Shown here piece after piece: positions 32,239 through 42,115 of a DNA stretch of 64,000 bases (within the stretch, counting starts at the first letter, position 1; each line of letters starts with the position of its first letter). The notes beneath the pieces were generated by a model. It saw nothing but the letters and a program-made list of their open reading frames with translations, searched no databases and was not told where the DNA came from. A program made the position numbers and the translations under genes. The DNA lies in contig JAWWUD010000053.1 in the NCBI GenBank assembly GCA_033964015.1, positions 186,001-250,000 of the forward strand, given 5' to 3'. This stretch comes from Scolanthus callimorphus. Taxonomy: Eukaryota > Cnidaria > Anthozoa > Actiniaria > Edwardsiidae.

Positions 32239-32534
32239 TTTCTTCTATGTCCATGATATAGTGATAAATCATGATATTATCATAATATTCAATTCACTCA
32301 GAATTTCTACTTAGGCCATGATATAGTGATAAATCATGATTGCATTTCATTGAATTTCTTCTGCCATGTAGTACTAACACAAAATAGTGAACTAACTTTC
32401 CCATTTTTAAAAGGAGGCCATGTGCATAGCAACTCGAGCACATACTTTTCGAATAAGGCTATGTGTGTATTTGTAGAACGAAGCTATGAATACAGTGAAC
32501 TAGTTCTCTCTTCACTTTATTTTACTTTATTTAT

Positions 32535-34007
32535 GTGTATAGAGAACTAGTTCTTTCCTGCTCATTTGTAGAACGAGGCAATGTGTATAGAGAACTAGTT
32601 CTGTCAAGCGCATTTATAGAACGAGGCTATGTGTATAGAGAACTAGTTCTGTCAAGCGCATTTATAGAACGAGGCTATGTGTATAGAGAACTAGTTCTTG
32701 CCTGCATATTTGTAGAACGAGGATATGTGTATAGAGAACTAGTTCTTGCCTGCGTATTTGTAGAACGAGGCTATGTGTATAGAGAACTAGTTCTTTCCTG
32801 CGCATTTGTAGAACGAGACTATGTGTATAGAGAACTAGTTCTTTCCTGCGCATTTGTAGAACGAGGCAATGTGTATAGAGAACTAGTTCTGTCAAGCGCA
32901 TTTATAGAACGAGGCTATGTGTATAGTGAACTAGTTCTTTCCTGTGCATTTGTAGAATGCGGGTATGTGTATATGGAACTAGTTCTTTCAAGCGCATTTA
33001 TAGAACGAGGCTATGTGTATAGAGAACTAGTTTTGTCAAGCGCATTTGTAGAACGAGGCTATCTGTATAGAGAACTAGTTGTTTCCTGCGCATTTGTAGA
33101 ACGAGACTATGTGTATAGAGAACTAGTTCTTTCCTGCGCATTTGTAGAACGAGGCAATGTGTATAGAGAACTAGTTTTGTCAAGCGCATTTATAGAACGA
33201 GGCTATGTGTATAGAGAACTAGTTTTGTCAAGCGCATTTGTAGAACGAGGCTATCTGTATAGAGAACTAGTTCTTTCCTGCGCATTTGTAGAACGAGACT
33301 ATGTGTATAGAGAACTAGTTCTTTCCTGCGCATTTGTAGAACGAGGCAATGTGTATAGAGAACTAGTTCTGTCAAGCGCATTTATAGAACGAGGCTATGT
33401 GTATAGTGAACTAGTTCTTTCCTGCGCATTTGTAGAGTGCGGGTATGTATATATGGAACTAGTTCTTTCAAGCGCATTTGTAGAACGAGACTATGTGTAT
33501 AGAGAACCAGTTCTTTCAAGCGCATTAATAGAACGAGGCTATGTGTATAGAGAACTAGTTCTGTCAAGCGCATTTATAGAACGAGGCTATGTGTATAGAC
33601 AACTAGTTCTTTCCTGCGCATTTGTAGAACGAGTCTATATGTATAGAGAACTAGATCTTTCCTGTGCATTTGTAGAACGAGGTTATGTGCATAGAGAACT
33701 AGTTGTTTCCAGCGCATTTGTAAAACGAGGCTATGTGTTTAGAGCTAGTTCTTTCCTGCGCATTTGTAGAGCGAGGATATGTGTATAGAGAACTAGTTCT
33801 TTCCTGTGCATTTGTAGAACAAGGTTATGTGTATAGAGAACTAGTTCTTTCCTGCGCATTTGTAGAATGAGGCTATGTGTGTAAAGAACTAGTTCTTTCC
33901 TGTGTATTTGTAGAACGAGGCTATGTGTATGAACTCTTTATTTTTGGCGCATTTGTAGAATGAGGATACGTGTATAGAGAACGATCATCCCCAACCCAAA
34001 ACTATGG

Positions 34008-34038
<31 letters not shown>

Positions 34039-34670
34039 AGGCTATGTGTATAGTGAACTTAAGTTCTTTCCAGCGCATTTGTAGAACGAGGCTATGTGTA
34101 TAGTGAGCTAGTTCTTTAAAGCGCATTTGTACAACAAGAGTATGGTATAGTGAGCTGAGTTCTTTCCTGCGCATTTGTAGAATGCGGGTATGTGTATAGA
34201 GAACTAGTTCTTTCCTGCTCATTTGTAGAACGAGGCAATGTGTATAGAGAACTAGTTCTGTCAAGCGCATTTATAGAACGAGGCTATGTGTATAGTGAAC
34301 TAGTTCTTTCCTGCGCATTTGTAGAATGCGGGTATGTGTATATGGAAGTAGTTCTTTCAAGCGCATTTATAGAACGAGGCTATGTGTATAGAGAACTAGT
34401 TTTGTCAAGCGCATTTATAGAACGAGGATATGTGTATAAGGAAATAGTTCTTGTCTGCGTATTTGTAGAACGAGGCTATGTGTATAGAGAACTAGTTCTT
34501 TCCTGCGCATTTGTAGAATGCGGGTATGTGTGTAGAGAACTAGTTCTTGCCTGCGTATTTGTAGAACGAGGCTATGTGTATAGTGAGCTAGTTCTTTAAA
34601 GCGCATTTGTACAACAAGAGTATGGTATAGTGAGCTGAGTTCTTTCCTGCGCATTTGTAGAACGAGTTTT
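32535..34670 (+). repeat. 48-bp satellite array, copy 2 with extension
   Basis: Copy of the 48-bp array that, unlike copy 1, continues past 33790 into more diverged units up to about 34670. It is interrupted by 27 C residues (34012-34038) and about 80 bp of other sequence. Confidence 0.9.
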
Positions 34671-35149
34671 GTGAATGACTGTTTCAACTCTGACCTTAAG
34701 AATGAACTAGAGGCATTTGTGTGGAACATGTTCACTTGTAAACCAGAAAGAAATAGTGAGCCGAAGCTCATCTGTTTCTTTGATTATTTTATTGCACCTT
34801 TTTGCCAAATGGTTGCAAACCCTAGGCCTGCTGGACTTTTATCGGACTTGTCAAGAACGTGCCTGGCTAAAATAACTTTATGATAATAAAATACTAACTG
34901 AGAGGACTGCAAATTCAGAATGCGGTTATTTGATATTATCGTGATATATCACACAAGTTCGTGATTATCTGATAAATCATGATATTCTCAGAACTAAAAT
35001 GGAGATATTTACATAATATAGGGCAGTTTGATAATCTCATGATATATCACAATATCACTCTGGCTTCAACACGTCTTTGCTGTTTCATCACTTGACTGAG
35101 ATTTGATAATGATAATTTGCTATTATTTTTGATAATGATAATTTGAGAC
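34671..35149. other. AT-rich interior of the hAT-like element
   Basis: Unit-like words fade out, then ATCATGATAT/TATCGTGATA palindromic stretches appear that resemble the element's other end. No gene is supported. Confidence 0.5.
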
Positions 35150-35825
35150 ATGGGGAAAAACAATCACTTTACCCAAACCTCTGTTCCAACGCCTAGTTCC
35201 AACGTCTTATATTTCAAGCTGCCTTTTGTAGGTAACTTCTCTGCTTACACACAAAAGCAACTTTCTTGTCTGTCCAAGCGGTACTGTAAAGACTTAGATA
35301 TTCGCTTAGTTTTTCAAACGTGCAAAATATCGAGTTTTTTCAGCACAAAAGACGCCATCCCCAGTGACTTGCGCGCATGTGTTGTTTATAAATTTACTTG
35401 TGCTGGCTGTGGAGCCAGTTATGTCGGTGAAACAGTCCGTCACATAGCCACGCGCGTGCAGGAACACTTAAGAACGGATAAGGCTTCTCACATATACAAA
35501 CATCTAAGCCGCAATGAGGCGTGCGCCGCACCTTCGTCGGAATCCTCGTTTATTGTTTTGGACTCCGCCTCGTCGCAATTTGCCCTTAAAATCAAAGAGG
35601 CAATTCACATCAAACGTGAGAAGCCTTCTTTGAATAGACAAGTACAACATATTAATCTAAAGCTTGCAGTATAATCAACATATGCTGGCCTTTACACAAT
35701 TGACGTAATTTATTATTGTAATTTCTTTAGCTATTTATTCCGTTTGTAAATCACAGAATAATTCACTGATGATGACAGTTGAAACTGTCGAAACATGTCG
35801 ATTAAAACTTTCGTAATTTTTATAA
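35150..35825 (+). mobile_element. 5'-truncated Penelope-like element (GIY-YIG end)
   Basis: A 174-residue frame (35150-35674) contains VVYKFTCAGCGASYVGETVRHIATRVQEH, here positions about 35377-35463. This is the GIY-YIG endonuclease domain found at the C-terminus of Penelope-like retroelement proteins (GASYVGET, Arg and His residues). The reverse transcriptase part is absent, as expected for 5' truncation. A short 3' tail ends near 35825, after which the AT-rich host element resumes. It inserted into the hAT-like element. Confidence 0.7.
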
Positions 35826-35830
35826 AATCA

Positions 35831-36124
35831 CTTTATGATAATGATATTTTGATAATGCTTAGTTGAGATTTTCCAAATCATTTGTTAAATAATGATAGTG
35901 ACATATCATGAGATTATCAGAATATGACAGTGATATGATATTGGATAATTTGAGATCTGCAATAAAAGAAATATACAACAGTAATCATGATAATATCATT
36001 GATAATGATATTTTGATATGCAAAGTGCAAATCGTTGAAATTTGAGATTATCACCAAAATATCACTCAAATTTCATGATATCATTTATCAATTTGATGAT
36101 ATACAATCATGATATTTGAGAAAC
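35831..36124. other. AT-rich right interior of the hAT-like element
   Basis: ATCATGATA and GATAATGATA words in both orientations lead to the right inverted repeat. No gene. Confidence 0.55.
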
Positions 36125-36144
36125 CGCAATCCTGCACCTTAGTG

Positions 36145-36330
36145 CCCATGTGGGAACTAAATTAGCCTGTAGCGGGGGACTTTATAGACTATTTAGATGA
36201 TGATGATAATAATGAAATGGTGGAGGCTAGGCTTCAATACATAGAGGAACGTCAGGATAATGAGGACCCAGATTTTTTACCTTCACAACCAAATGTAAAC
36301 CCATGGAACAATTTCCATAAGAATATTTAA
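36145..36330 (+). pseudogene. RING-H2 gene, 3' part
   Basis: Continues the RING gene after the transposon: the CCC ATG TGG codons of the duplicated target are in the same frame as at 28561. A TAG codon lies seven codons in. Beyond it the frame stays open and acidic (DDDDNN, then EERQDNEDPDF) and ends NPWNNFHKNI at TAA 36328-36330. The continuity of frame supports the insertion model, and the TAG is an additional lesion. Confidence 0.65.
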
Positions 36331-36475
36331 TTCTATGACACTGTTCTCCATAGTTTGTTGTTGTTGTTGTAAAAGTTGGAAACAAAGTTGTTGTTACTTT
36401 AAACAATGTGTCTTTATTGAACTCTTGCGCACGCAGATACAAAGCATCATAATAAAAGGGGTAAATAAGTAGGAC

Positions 36476-37684
36476 TTATAAGTCCTCCTCCTTCTTCTCG
36501 TGTCTTATATCTGCCATCTTGTACCATTCCTCCATCTTGACACGAAGCATGTTATGCCCTTGGGACATCAACGCTGTTAACGTGTCCATACCGGCGCGAC
36601 GAATTGAGCTGGTATTACGTACAACACGACAACCCAATCGATGTAACTCTTTCAGTAGGCCTGGTACAATCATGCGTGGAGATATAGCCTTTTGCAGTTG
36701 CTGTAGGAGCTCCGGTGAGAAGTCATCCCACAGATACACATTTTTGTCATCTCCCTTAAAGTAGGTGAGCCATGATCTCAAGTCTGGATTAGTGCCGTGA
36801 CGTTTCTGGTACGCTTCTCTCCATAAGGGCTGCGCCAAATTATCACACACTTCGTAAAAGATCCCTGTCACCAACTGACTCATCACAGTCTCGCCACTCT
36901 TCGTCCAACTCTGATTGTATTTACGCATCTGGTTTTGCTGTGACTCTTTCAGTTTAAGACGCTCCCGTACCGCCATCGCTTCGGCTGCACTTCCAAGCAT
37001 GCTTTGAAACTGTTCTCCAACTTCAAGGATCTCGTACGTCTTCTCATTTCTATCACCATCAACGTGCTCCACATTCATACCGCCAAATTCATCCTCGACG
37101 TAACACACCGCTGTCTTGGCTAACTGCACCACTTCTTTCCACAAATCCACTGCCACAAAAGGAATGTCCTTAATCTCTTCCTCACCTCCTCCTTCTTCCT
37201 CCTTCACTTTTCTCACTCTCTTACAGTACTCTGTCTCAGCTGCTTCACCTTGACGTAGGACCCATCGCCCCACGTAATCCGCTAAACGGAACAGGTACAA
37301 CGTACGATCCCCATAATACATCTCCTGAGCATGCCATTTCTTTGCTTGACCCATGAACAATGTTTTCTTTTCTTCCACGTTCACTCTCTCCATACGCAGG
37401 ACCTCAAGCTTTGACACAACGTTCTTGATGCATCGATGACAAGATAAACCATGAAGACATCCTACCGATACAAAATCGGCAAGAAACACTTCGCCGAGCA
37501 AAATCACATAATCTTTTGGCTTCAAATGGCTCGTCAACAAGAATGGACACCCAATACGACCATTATAATGTACACAATAGTGCATCAAACTTCGAGTAAA
37601 ATGCTCCATCTCCCATTGTAACTTCCATTCTTGCTCAAATTGAGTTCCGCGCATCTTTGTGAATACCTCACATCGCTCACACAC
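36476..37684 (-). CDS. Unrecognised about 392-402 residue protein at Polinton right end
   Basis: A long intact minus-strand frame, converging on the RING gene. The first in-frame ATG is 37654 (MRGTQFEQEWK), giving 392 residues; the frame is open to a GTG at 37684. An N-terminal region holds scattered Cys/His (CVHYNGRIGCPF, CLHGLSCHRC) that might bind metal. A lysine/glutamate-rich linker (KEEEGGGEEE) and a mainly helical C-terminal half with WLTYFKGDDKNVYLWDDF follow. I do not recognise the family. Its intactness beside broken polymerase and integrase genes is notable. It is assigned to the Polinton only by position. Confidence 0.5.
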   Translation of the reverse strand: MCERCEVFTKMRGTQFEQEWKLQWEMEHFTRSLMHYCVHYNGRIGCPFLLTSHLKPKDYVILLGEVFLADFVSVGCLHGLSCHRCIKNVVSKLEVLRMERVNVEEKKTLFMGQAKKWHAQEMYYGDRTLYLFRLADYVGRWVLRQGEAAETEYCKRVRKVKEEEGGGEEEIKDIPFVAVDLWKEVVQLAKTAVCYVEDEFGGMNVEHVDGDRNEKTYEILEVGEQFQSMLGSAAEAMAVRERLKLKESQQNQMRKYNQSWTKSGETVMSQLVTGIFYEVCDNLAQPLWREAYQKRHGTNPDLRSWLTYFKGDDKNVYLWDDFSPELLQQLQKAISPRMIVPGLLKELHRLGCRVVRNTSSIRRAGMDTLTALMSQGHNMLRVKMEEWYKMADIRHEKKEEDL

Positions 37685-37848
37685 CAGCTTTTACAGATAA
37701 AATGCTAGTTCATAAATGCTAGTTCATAGCGGAACTCTGGTGGAGCCCCATAGGCTAATGTGTGGTATTAAAACAAAATGAAATAAAATGAAACAAAAAT
37801 GAAATAAAAGTAAACCATCGAGCACCTTTCGCGTGGTTATAATTTCCG
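37685..37848. other. Boundary region with element-end sequence
   Basis: Two ATGCTAGTTCATA units (the motif also repeated at 55563-55680) are followed by AGCGGAACTCTGGTGGAGCC, related in reverse orientation to the GGAGCTCCGCT end of the 128-bp-family elements. It looks like a junction of repeat ends. Confidence 0.45.
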
Positions 37849-38022
37849 ATGGACAGCCGCTGGTCTAAGTATCGCGGACGTGGTCTGCGTGTGTACCCAG
37901 GCCAGGTTCGTCAGCCTGCCCCATTGCCAACACAGCTAGGAGATGTCGGAGCGAAAATTCTTCAAGTTCTGATGGCAAAGTCAAATGTAAATCGACTTTT
38001 CTGCCAAAATAGCAATCGCTAG
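37849..38022 (+). CDS. Possible small exon or 57-residue ORF
   Basis: ATG 37849 opens MDSRWSKYRGRGLRVYPGQV, basic and proline-containing, and runs to TAG 38020-38022. A donor-like AAT|GTAAAT occurs at about 37985, so it may be the first exon of a gene rather than a complete ORF. No family recognised. Confidence 0.25.
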   Translation: MDSRWSKYRGRGLRVYPGQVRQPAPLPTQLGDVGAKILQVLMAKSNVNRLFCQNSNR

Positions 38023-39190
38023 TATATATTTTACATGTCAGCGACGTTTTTTATCGTGATTGTTGGCAGAGTGGATTGAAGTGTAGACTGTGAAGTAATC
38101 GATGAGAAAATCAACAACTTCACATGTTCACGCTATGAACGGCTTTTGATTGCAAAGAGAAGAACAAGAATTGCTCAGGATTGTTTCAACTAAAGCACGG
38201 AGGGGATTAAGTTGTCGAAAACAAGGATTTAACTCAACAATCGACTCGTTAACTTCACGCGTGCTCGACAAGAAAAACATTTCACTCGATAAGAGGGAAC
38301 TTTGTGCATGCTGATTCCCGGGATAAACATTAGATGGGAAAAGGCCATAGAACTTTATGGAACTTTATGCCACCCGTTACATCGAAATCCTTTACAGGCG
38401 TTTAGCAAGGAAGGAAACTGAAGAAGAAATTGAAGCAGGTATAAAGCTGTTGTTTAAAATGAGACGCTTTTCCATTCAAGACGAAAACCAGAGAAACAAT
38501 TTATTGGCTGAATTATGAAACACGAAAGCTAAATTATTAAAACTACTTAAATTAGCGTATATTTTAGTTCTGAATTTTTAAATAGTACCAAAGCTTGAGT
38601 ATTGGAACTAAAAATAGATGTTTGGTGTGAGGAAAAGGTGTTGGTTATCGGTTTTAAGGGTGATTCGTGATGTTCTTCAAGCTGAAGCCATTTTAATCGA
38701 TTGTGTATACACACAAACATATCCAATAGAGACTCTACAATAAACTATGTAAAATCTATCCTAAATAGCCCATTGTTAGACTCCTCTCATCTAGCTCTCT
38801 GGTTAGACACTGCTATAATTCATGGGGACATCATGTAGACTTTATTATATCCATTTTGAAATCACAGTTATCTCTATCTCGGGTATCGATCAATTCAAAA
38901 GCTCTATTTTACGGTTTTCCTCGAAAAGGAGAAACCAGGAACACCGGACATCTCTTGTATGCAAAACAGTTCATTATGTTTGCAGAAAAGTCTATGGAAA
39001 ATTGGAGAGTTTGTGGCTTGAAAAACATACTGAGTGGATTGTTGTTCTCCTTCAAAAACATCTCTATTGTGCTTGGCATGATCTTGAGGGACTCTGGCTC
39101 ATAGTCTTCGCCATTATTTTTACTTCTGCATAAAACTTGCCAAGAACTTTATCTAACTCGCTGGGTGGCATGGCATTTTCGTAAAATCCT
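38023..39190. other. No gene recognised
   Basis: AT-rich DNA up to the DIRS element. Open frames of 80-100 codons at 38822-39133 overlap each other in different frames and show no recognisable motif. Confidence 0.45.
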
Positions 39191-39256
39191 GATTCTACCT
39201 CACAGTCACGTGACTGGAGATCACATGAGATATTGCGTTACGCCACCACCGGTCAC
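39191..39256 (+). repeat. Left inverted terminal repeat of DIRS
   Basis: Contains CAGTCACGTGACTGGAGATC and CGTTACGCCACCACCGGTCA. Diverged reverse complement of the right repeat that starts GTGACCGGTGGTGGCG at 43706. Confidence 0.8.
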
Positions 39257-39290
39257 ATTTTGCGTTCGCTCTCGTCGAAGCCGGTCGCTG

Positions 39291-39361
39291 GTAAGTCGTC
39301 GCTTTATTCTAAAGCGTTCGATTCAAGACTTTACTAATCAAACATCTTGTTTTTCCTTTAG
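39291..39361 (+). other. Putative 5'-leader intron of DIRS
   Basis: A GTAAGT donor at 39291, a TTACTAATC branch-like site near 39331 and a TTTTTCCTTTAG acceptor at 39361 sit just before the gag ATG. Prediction only. Confidence 0.4.
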
Positions 39362-39384
39362 AGGAACCAATACTACCATTAGAA

Positions 39385-40542
39385 ATGAGTGATATAGAGG
39401 AGGCTTTATCTTTGGAGACCGAGCGAAGCTCAACTTCTACGAGCGGAAAGAAAAAGAAGAAACCTAATTCTAGTGACAGCGAACAACCACTTGACGCAGT
39501 CAAGTGTATTACAGAATCCTTAAAAGCAAATTTTGAGGTTCTGAACGAGTCTTTGACAAAGAACTTTAGTATTCTCGGAGAGAATATGAATATACTAAAT
39601 GAGAACTTACAACAGTTTTCATACCAGCCAGAAGAAGGCTCATCGATGGACGACGAACATGAACATGAGGTCGAAGAACCTTGTACTGAACAACCAAAAA
39701 TGAATGAAAATGTCGTTGAACAAGAGCAAAATGACTCAGTCAAGAGTCTCTTGGCTAGCCTTGAGAAAAGATCTAGCAATAAGGACAAAACTGGTCCGAA
39801 AATCAATGAAAACCTAGCAACAAACGTATCTGCCTTAATGCGGCAAAAACCCGAAGACGACTTCGAGAAAAATCTCTTGGATAAAATTCATCGTCCGGAG
39901 AATTGTCCAGGCCTTTCAAAAATTACTGTAAATCAAGTAATTTGGGATCGTATCTCGGCTGAGGCCAGAACGAATGATGTCAAAATGCAACGCGTTCAAA
40001 CTGATTTAGTAAAAGGAACTACAAATGTTGCCTTGATTGCAGACTTAATTCTTAAAGCTTCAACAGAAAAAGAGCAAACTCAGGAATTGTTCAATAAGAT
40101 TTGGAAAGTTACAGAAGACGCTCTAGTTTGCCTAGGAGCCGCCAATTGGGAATTAGTACAAAGGCGCAGAGATGCGCTGAAGCCACAAATTTCAAGAGAT
40201 TATAATCATTTGTGTGCGCAAAAGGTTCCCTTCACTGATTTGTTGTTTGGAGAAAATGTTACAAAACAAATCAAAGATATAACGGATGACAATAAAGTGA
40301 CACATAAACTACTGGACTCGAGGCGACGAGGCTCAAGTTTTCGTGGTAATTTTCGTGGTCGTGCTAGAGCTGGAGGAGCCTTCAGAGGATCAGCATATGG
40401 CAGAGGATCCGTTTATGGCAGAGATCGTCCTACTCCCTATACTAGGCCTTTTTTAGGAGGATCAAGCCAGTATCACCATTCCTTTCAACACAAAGGCAGG
40501 CCGAGCACGTCAACCTCAACAGAAACTACAACCAAGAAATAA
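39385..40542 (+). CDS. DIRS gag-like protein
   Basis: 385 residues from ATG 39385, 24 bases after the putative leader intron. The N-terminus is acidic/serine-rich with a lysine patch (GKKKKKPN). The middle contains a conserved-looking helical region (NCPGLSKITVNQVIWDRI and onward). The C-terminus is Arg/Gly-rich (RRGSSFRGNFRGRARAGGAF), suiting RNA binding. This is the arrangement of the first ORF of DIRS elements. It overlaps the beginning of the pol reading region, which starts about at the stop codon. No internal stop. Confidence 0.7.
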   Translation: MSDIEEALSLETERSSTSTSGKKKKKPNSSDSEQPLDAVKCITESLKANFEVLNESLTKNFSILGENMNILNENLQQFSYQPEEGSSMDDEHEHEVEEPCTEQPKMNENVVEQEQNDSVKSLLASLEKRSSNKDKTGPKINENLATNVSALMRQKPEDDFEKNLLDKIHRPENCPGLSKITVNQVIWDRISAEARTNDVKMQRVQTDLVKGTTNVALIADLILKASTEKEQTQELFNKIWKVTEDALVCLGAANWELVQRRRDALKPQISRDYNHLCAQKVPFTDLLFGENVTKQIKDITDDNKVTHKLLDSRRRGSSFRGNFRGRARAGGAFRGSAYGRGSVYGRDRPTPYTRPFLGGSSQYHHSFQHKGRPSTSTSTETTTKK

Positions 40543-40544
40543 TC

Positions 40545-42035
40545 TCTAGTTCAGAGGTAAATGAAATACGAGTGGCTGGTAGAATCCAGAATTTTCTTCC
40601 AGCATGGGAGAAACTTACAAGCGATAATGTTATTTTAGACATGGTCAATGGTTGCCATAACATTTGAAGGAAACGAGTTTCCTCAACAACGTTCAATTCC
40701 TAAACCTATGTATTTTTCTGACTGGGAAATGGTTATTATGGACCACGAAATAGCAAAATTGCTATCTAAAGGAGTTTTAGAGGAAACTCAGTACTCTCCT
40801 GGCCAATTCCTCTCAAATGTATTTCTCAGGCCAAAACCAGATGGATCATTTCGAATGATTCTCAATCTTAAACGTCTAAATAAATGTGTTGAGTATAACA
40901 AGTTTAAAATGGATACTTTGCATTCCATTATGAAACTAGTAACCACAGAATGTTATATGGCCACTATTGATCTTAAGGATGCTTATTATACTGTCCCTAT
41001 TGCTAAAGAACATAGGAAATATCTTCGTTTCTGTTGGAAAGACAAATTGTATGAATATACTTGTTTTCCAAACGGGCTTTCGTCTTGTCCTCGACTTTTT
41101 ACAAAATTATTAAAACCTTGTTATGCAAAGTTGAGGACATCTGGGTACACAGTATCTGGTTACATTGACGATACTTATATTCAAAGTCAAGACTTTAATG
41201 ATGCATCAAATTCTATTGAAGCATGTAAACAGCTGTTTAGCAGTTTGGGTTTTTAATTCATCCAGAAAAATCTATGAGTATACCCAGTCATAAAGTCAAA
41301 GTTCTTGGCTTTGTCTTGGATTCAGTTCAGATGACTGTATCTTTGACTGCTGACAAGAAATGCAAGCTAAAAGCATTGTTTCAAGAAACAATTGAAAATT
41401 CTGAGCTTACAATTAGAAAAATTGCCCAAGTAATTGGGAAAATGGTTTCTAGTTTTCCAGCAGTTCAATTTGGCCCATTATATTATAGATCTTTAGAGAT
41501 AGAAAAAATTCAAGCTCTTGCAGCAGCTAGAGGCAATTATGATACTGTTATGCTTGTTACTGATGAAATGAGAAATGATCTATTATGGTGGTTGAACAAC
41601 ATTGATCCTGCATATGGGCTGATATCCCGTAAAAATCCTGACATAGTTTTTAGCACAGATGCTTCTATGCTAGGTTGGGGAGCAGTTTGCAATAAAGATA
41701 AAGCCCAAGGACAATTTTTACCATCAGAAATTAACCAAAACAAAGGAAATATTAATGCTCTTGAGCTATTGGCTATTCAGTATGGATTGCAGTGCTTTGC
41801 ATCAACATGTCAAAACAAACATGTTCTTGTTCAGTGTGATAACACTACTGCAGTAACTTATATCAATAGTATGGGAGGTACCCATTCAATTCTTTGCAAT
41901 AATATTGCTAAAATAATTTGGCATTGGTGCATAGAAAATAACACCTGGATTACAGCTACCCATATCCCAGGGAAAACAAACATTGAAGCAGATTACCAAT
42001 CACGTCATTTAATGAACGTACAGAGTGGGAACTAA
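40545..42035 (+). pseudogene. DIRS reverse transcriptase/RNase H, frameshifted
   Basis: Reading starts just after gag (VAGRIQNFLPAWEKLTSDN near 40580), shifts near 40665, and continues FEGNEFPQQR...YFSDWEM. The RT core includes SPGQFLSNVFLRPKPDGSFR, ATIDLKDAYY and the catalytic YIDD (near 41164). A shift in a T-run near 41250 moves to the frame with KVKVLGFVLDS and the RNase H part (FSTDASMLGWG, NALELLAIQYG, VQCDNTTAVTY, DYQSRH). A last shift near 42028 leads into the recombinase. All core motifs remain, so only a few indels separate it from a working enzyme. Confidence 0.8.
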
Positions 42036-42115
42036 ACCCAGATGTTTTTCAACTGATAATTAACAAATTAGGTCAGCCTGAGATTGACCTATTTGCCAGC
42101 TATTTAAATACAAAA

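Larger units (their letters stand above)
28444..33790 (+). repeat. 2.67-kb tandem duplication
   Basis: 28444-31117 is repeated at 31118-33790. The copies differ by only a handful of bases that I could see (for example 29758, 30050, 30989, and one T less near 31784). Each includes about 125 bp of the RING gene, the left end of the inserted element, the 65-bp array and most of the 48-bp array. The junction joins ...TATAGAGAAC to CCCTACATAG, with AAC shared by both parental sequences. Confidence 0.9.
28569..36144. mobile_element. hAT-like non-autonomous transposon carrying satellites
   Basis: A 17-bp perfect inverted repeat TAAGGTGCAGGATTGCG (28572-28588; complement 36125-36141) extends to ends GAG/CAC. 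CCCATGTG at 28561-28568 is repeated at 36145-36152, an 8-bp target duplication of the hAT type. Removing the insert keeps the RING gene's reading frame in phase. The inside has no transposase; it holds AT-rich palindromes (ATCATGAT), two satellite arrays, an internal tandem duplication and a Penelope-like fragment. Confidence 0.75.
16037..37684. mobile_element. Decayed Polinton/adintovirus-like element
   Basis: In order there is a protein-primed family B DNA polymerase, a retroviral-type integrase with chromodomain, a minor capsid protein, a small basic protein, a double-jelly-roll-type major capsid protein, an adenain-like protease, an FtsK/HerA-type packaging ATPase, basic core-like proteins and small conserved frames. 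Divergent accessory genes follow. This gene set defines Polintons. Replication and integration genes are broken, and several morphogenesis frames are open. A 7.6-kb transposon is inserted at 28569-36144, leaving about 14 kb of Polinton sequence. Terminal repeats were not found. Confidence 0.85.

Noticed and set aside
29862..33788. Two 417-residue repeat proteins
   Set aside because: They are translations of a 48-bp satellite whose length is divisible by three; the opposite strand is open too, and there is no start context or constraint between units.
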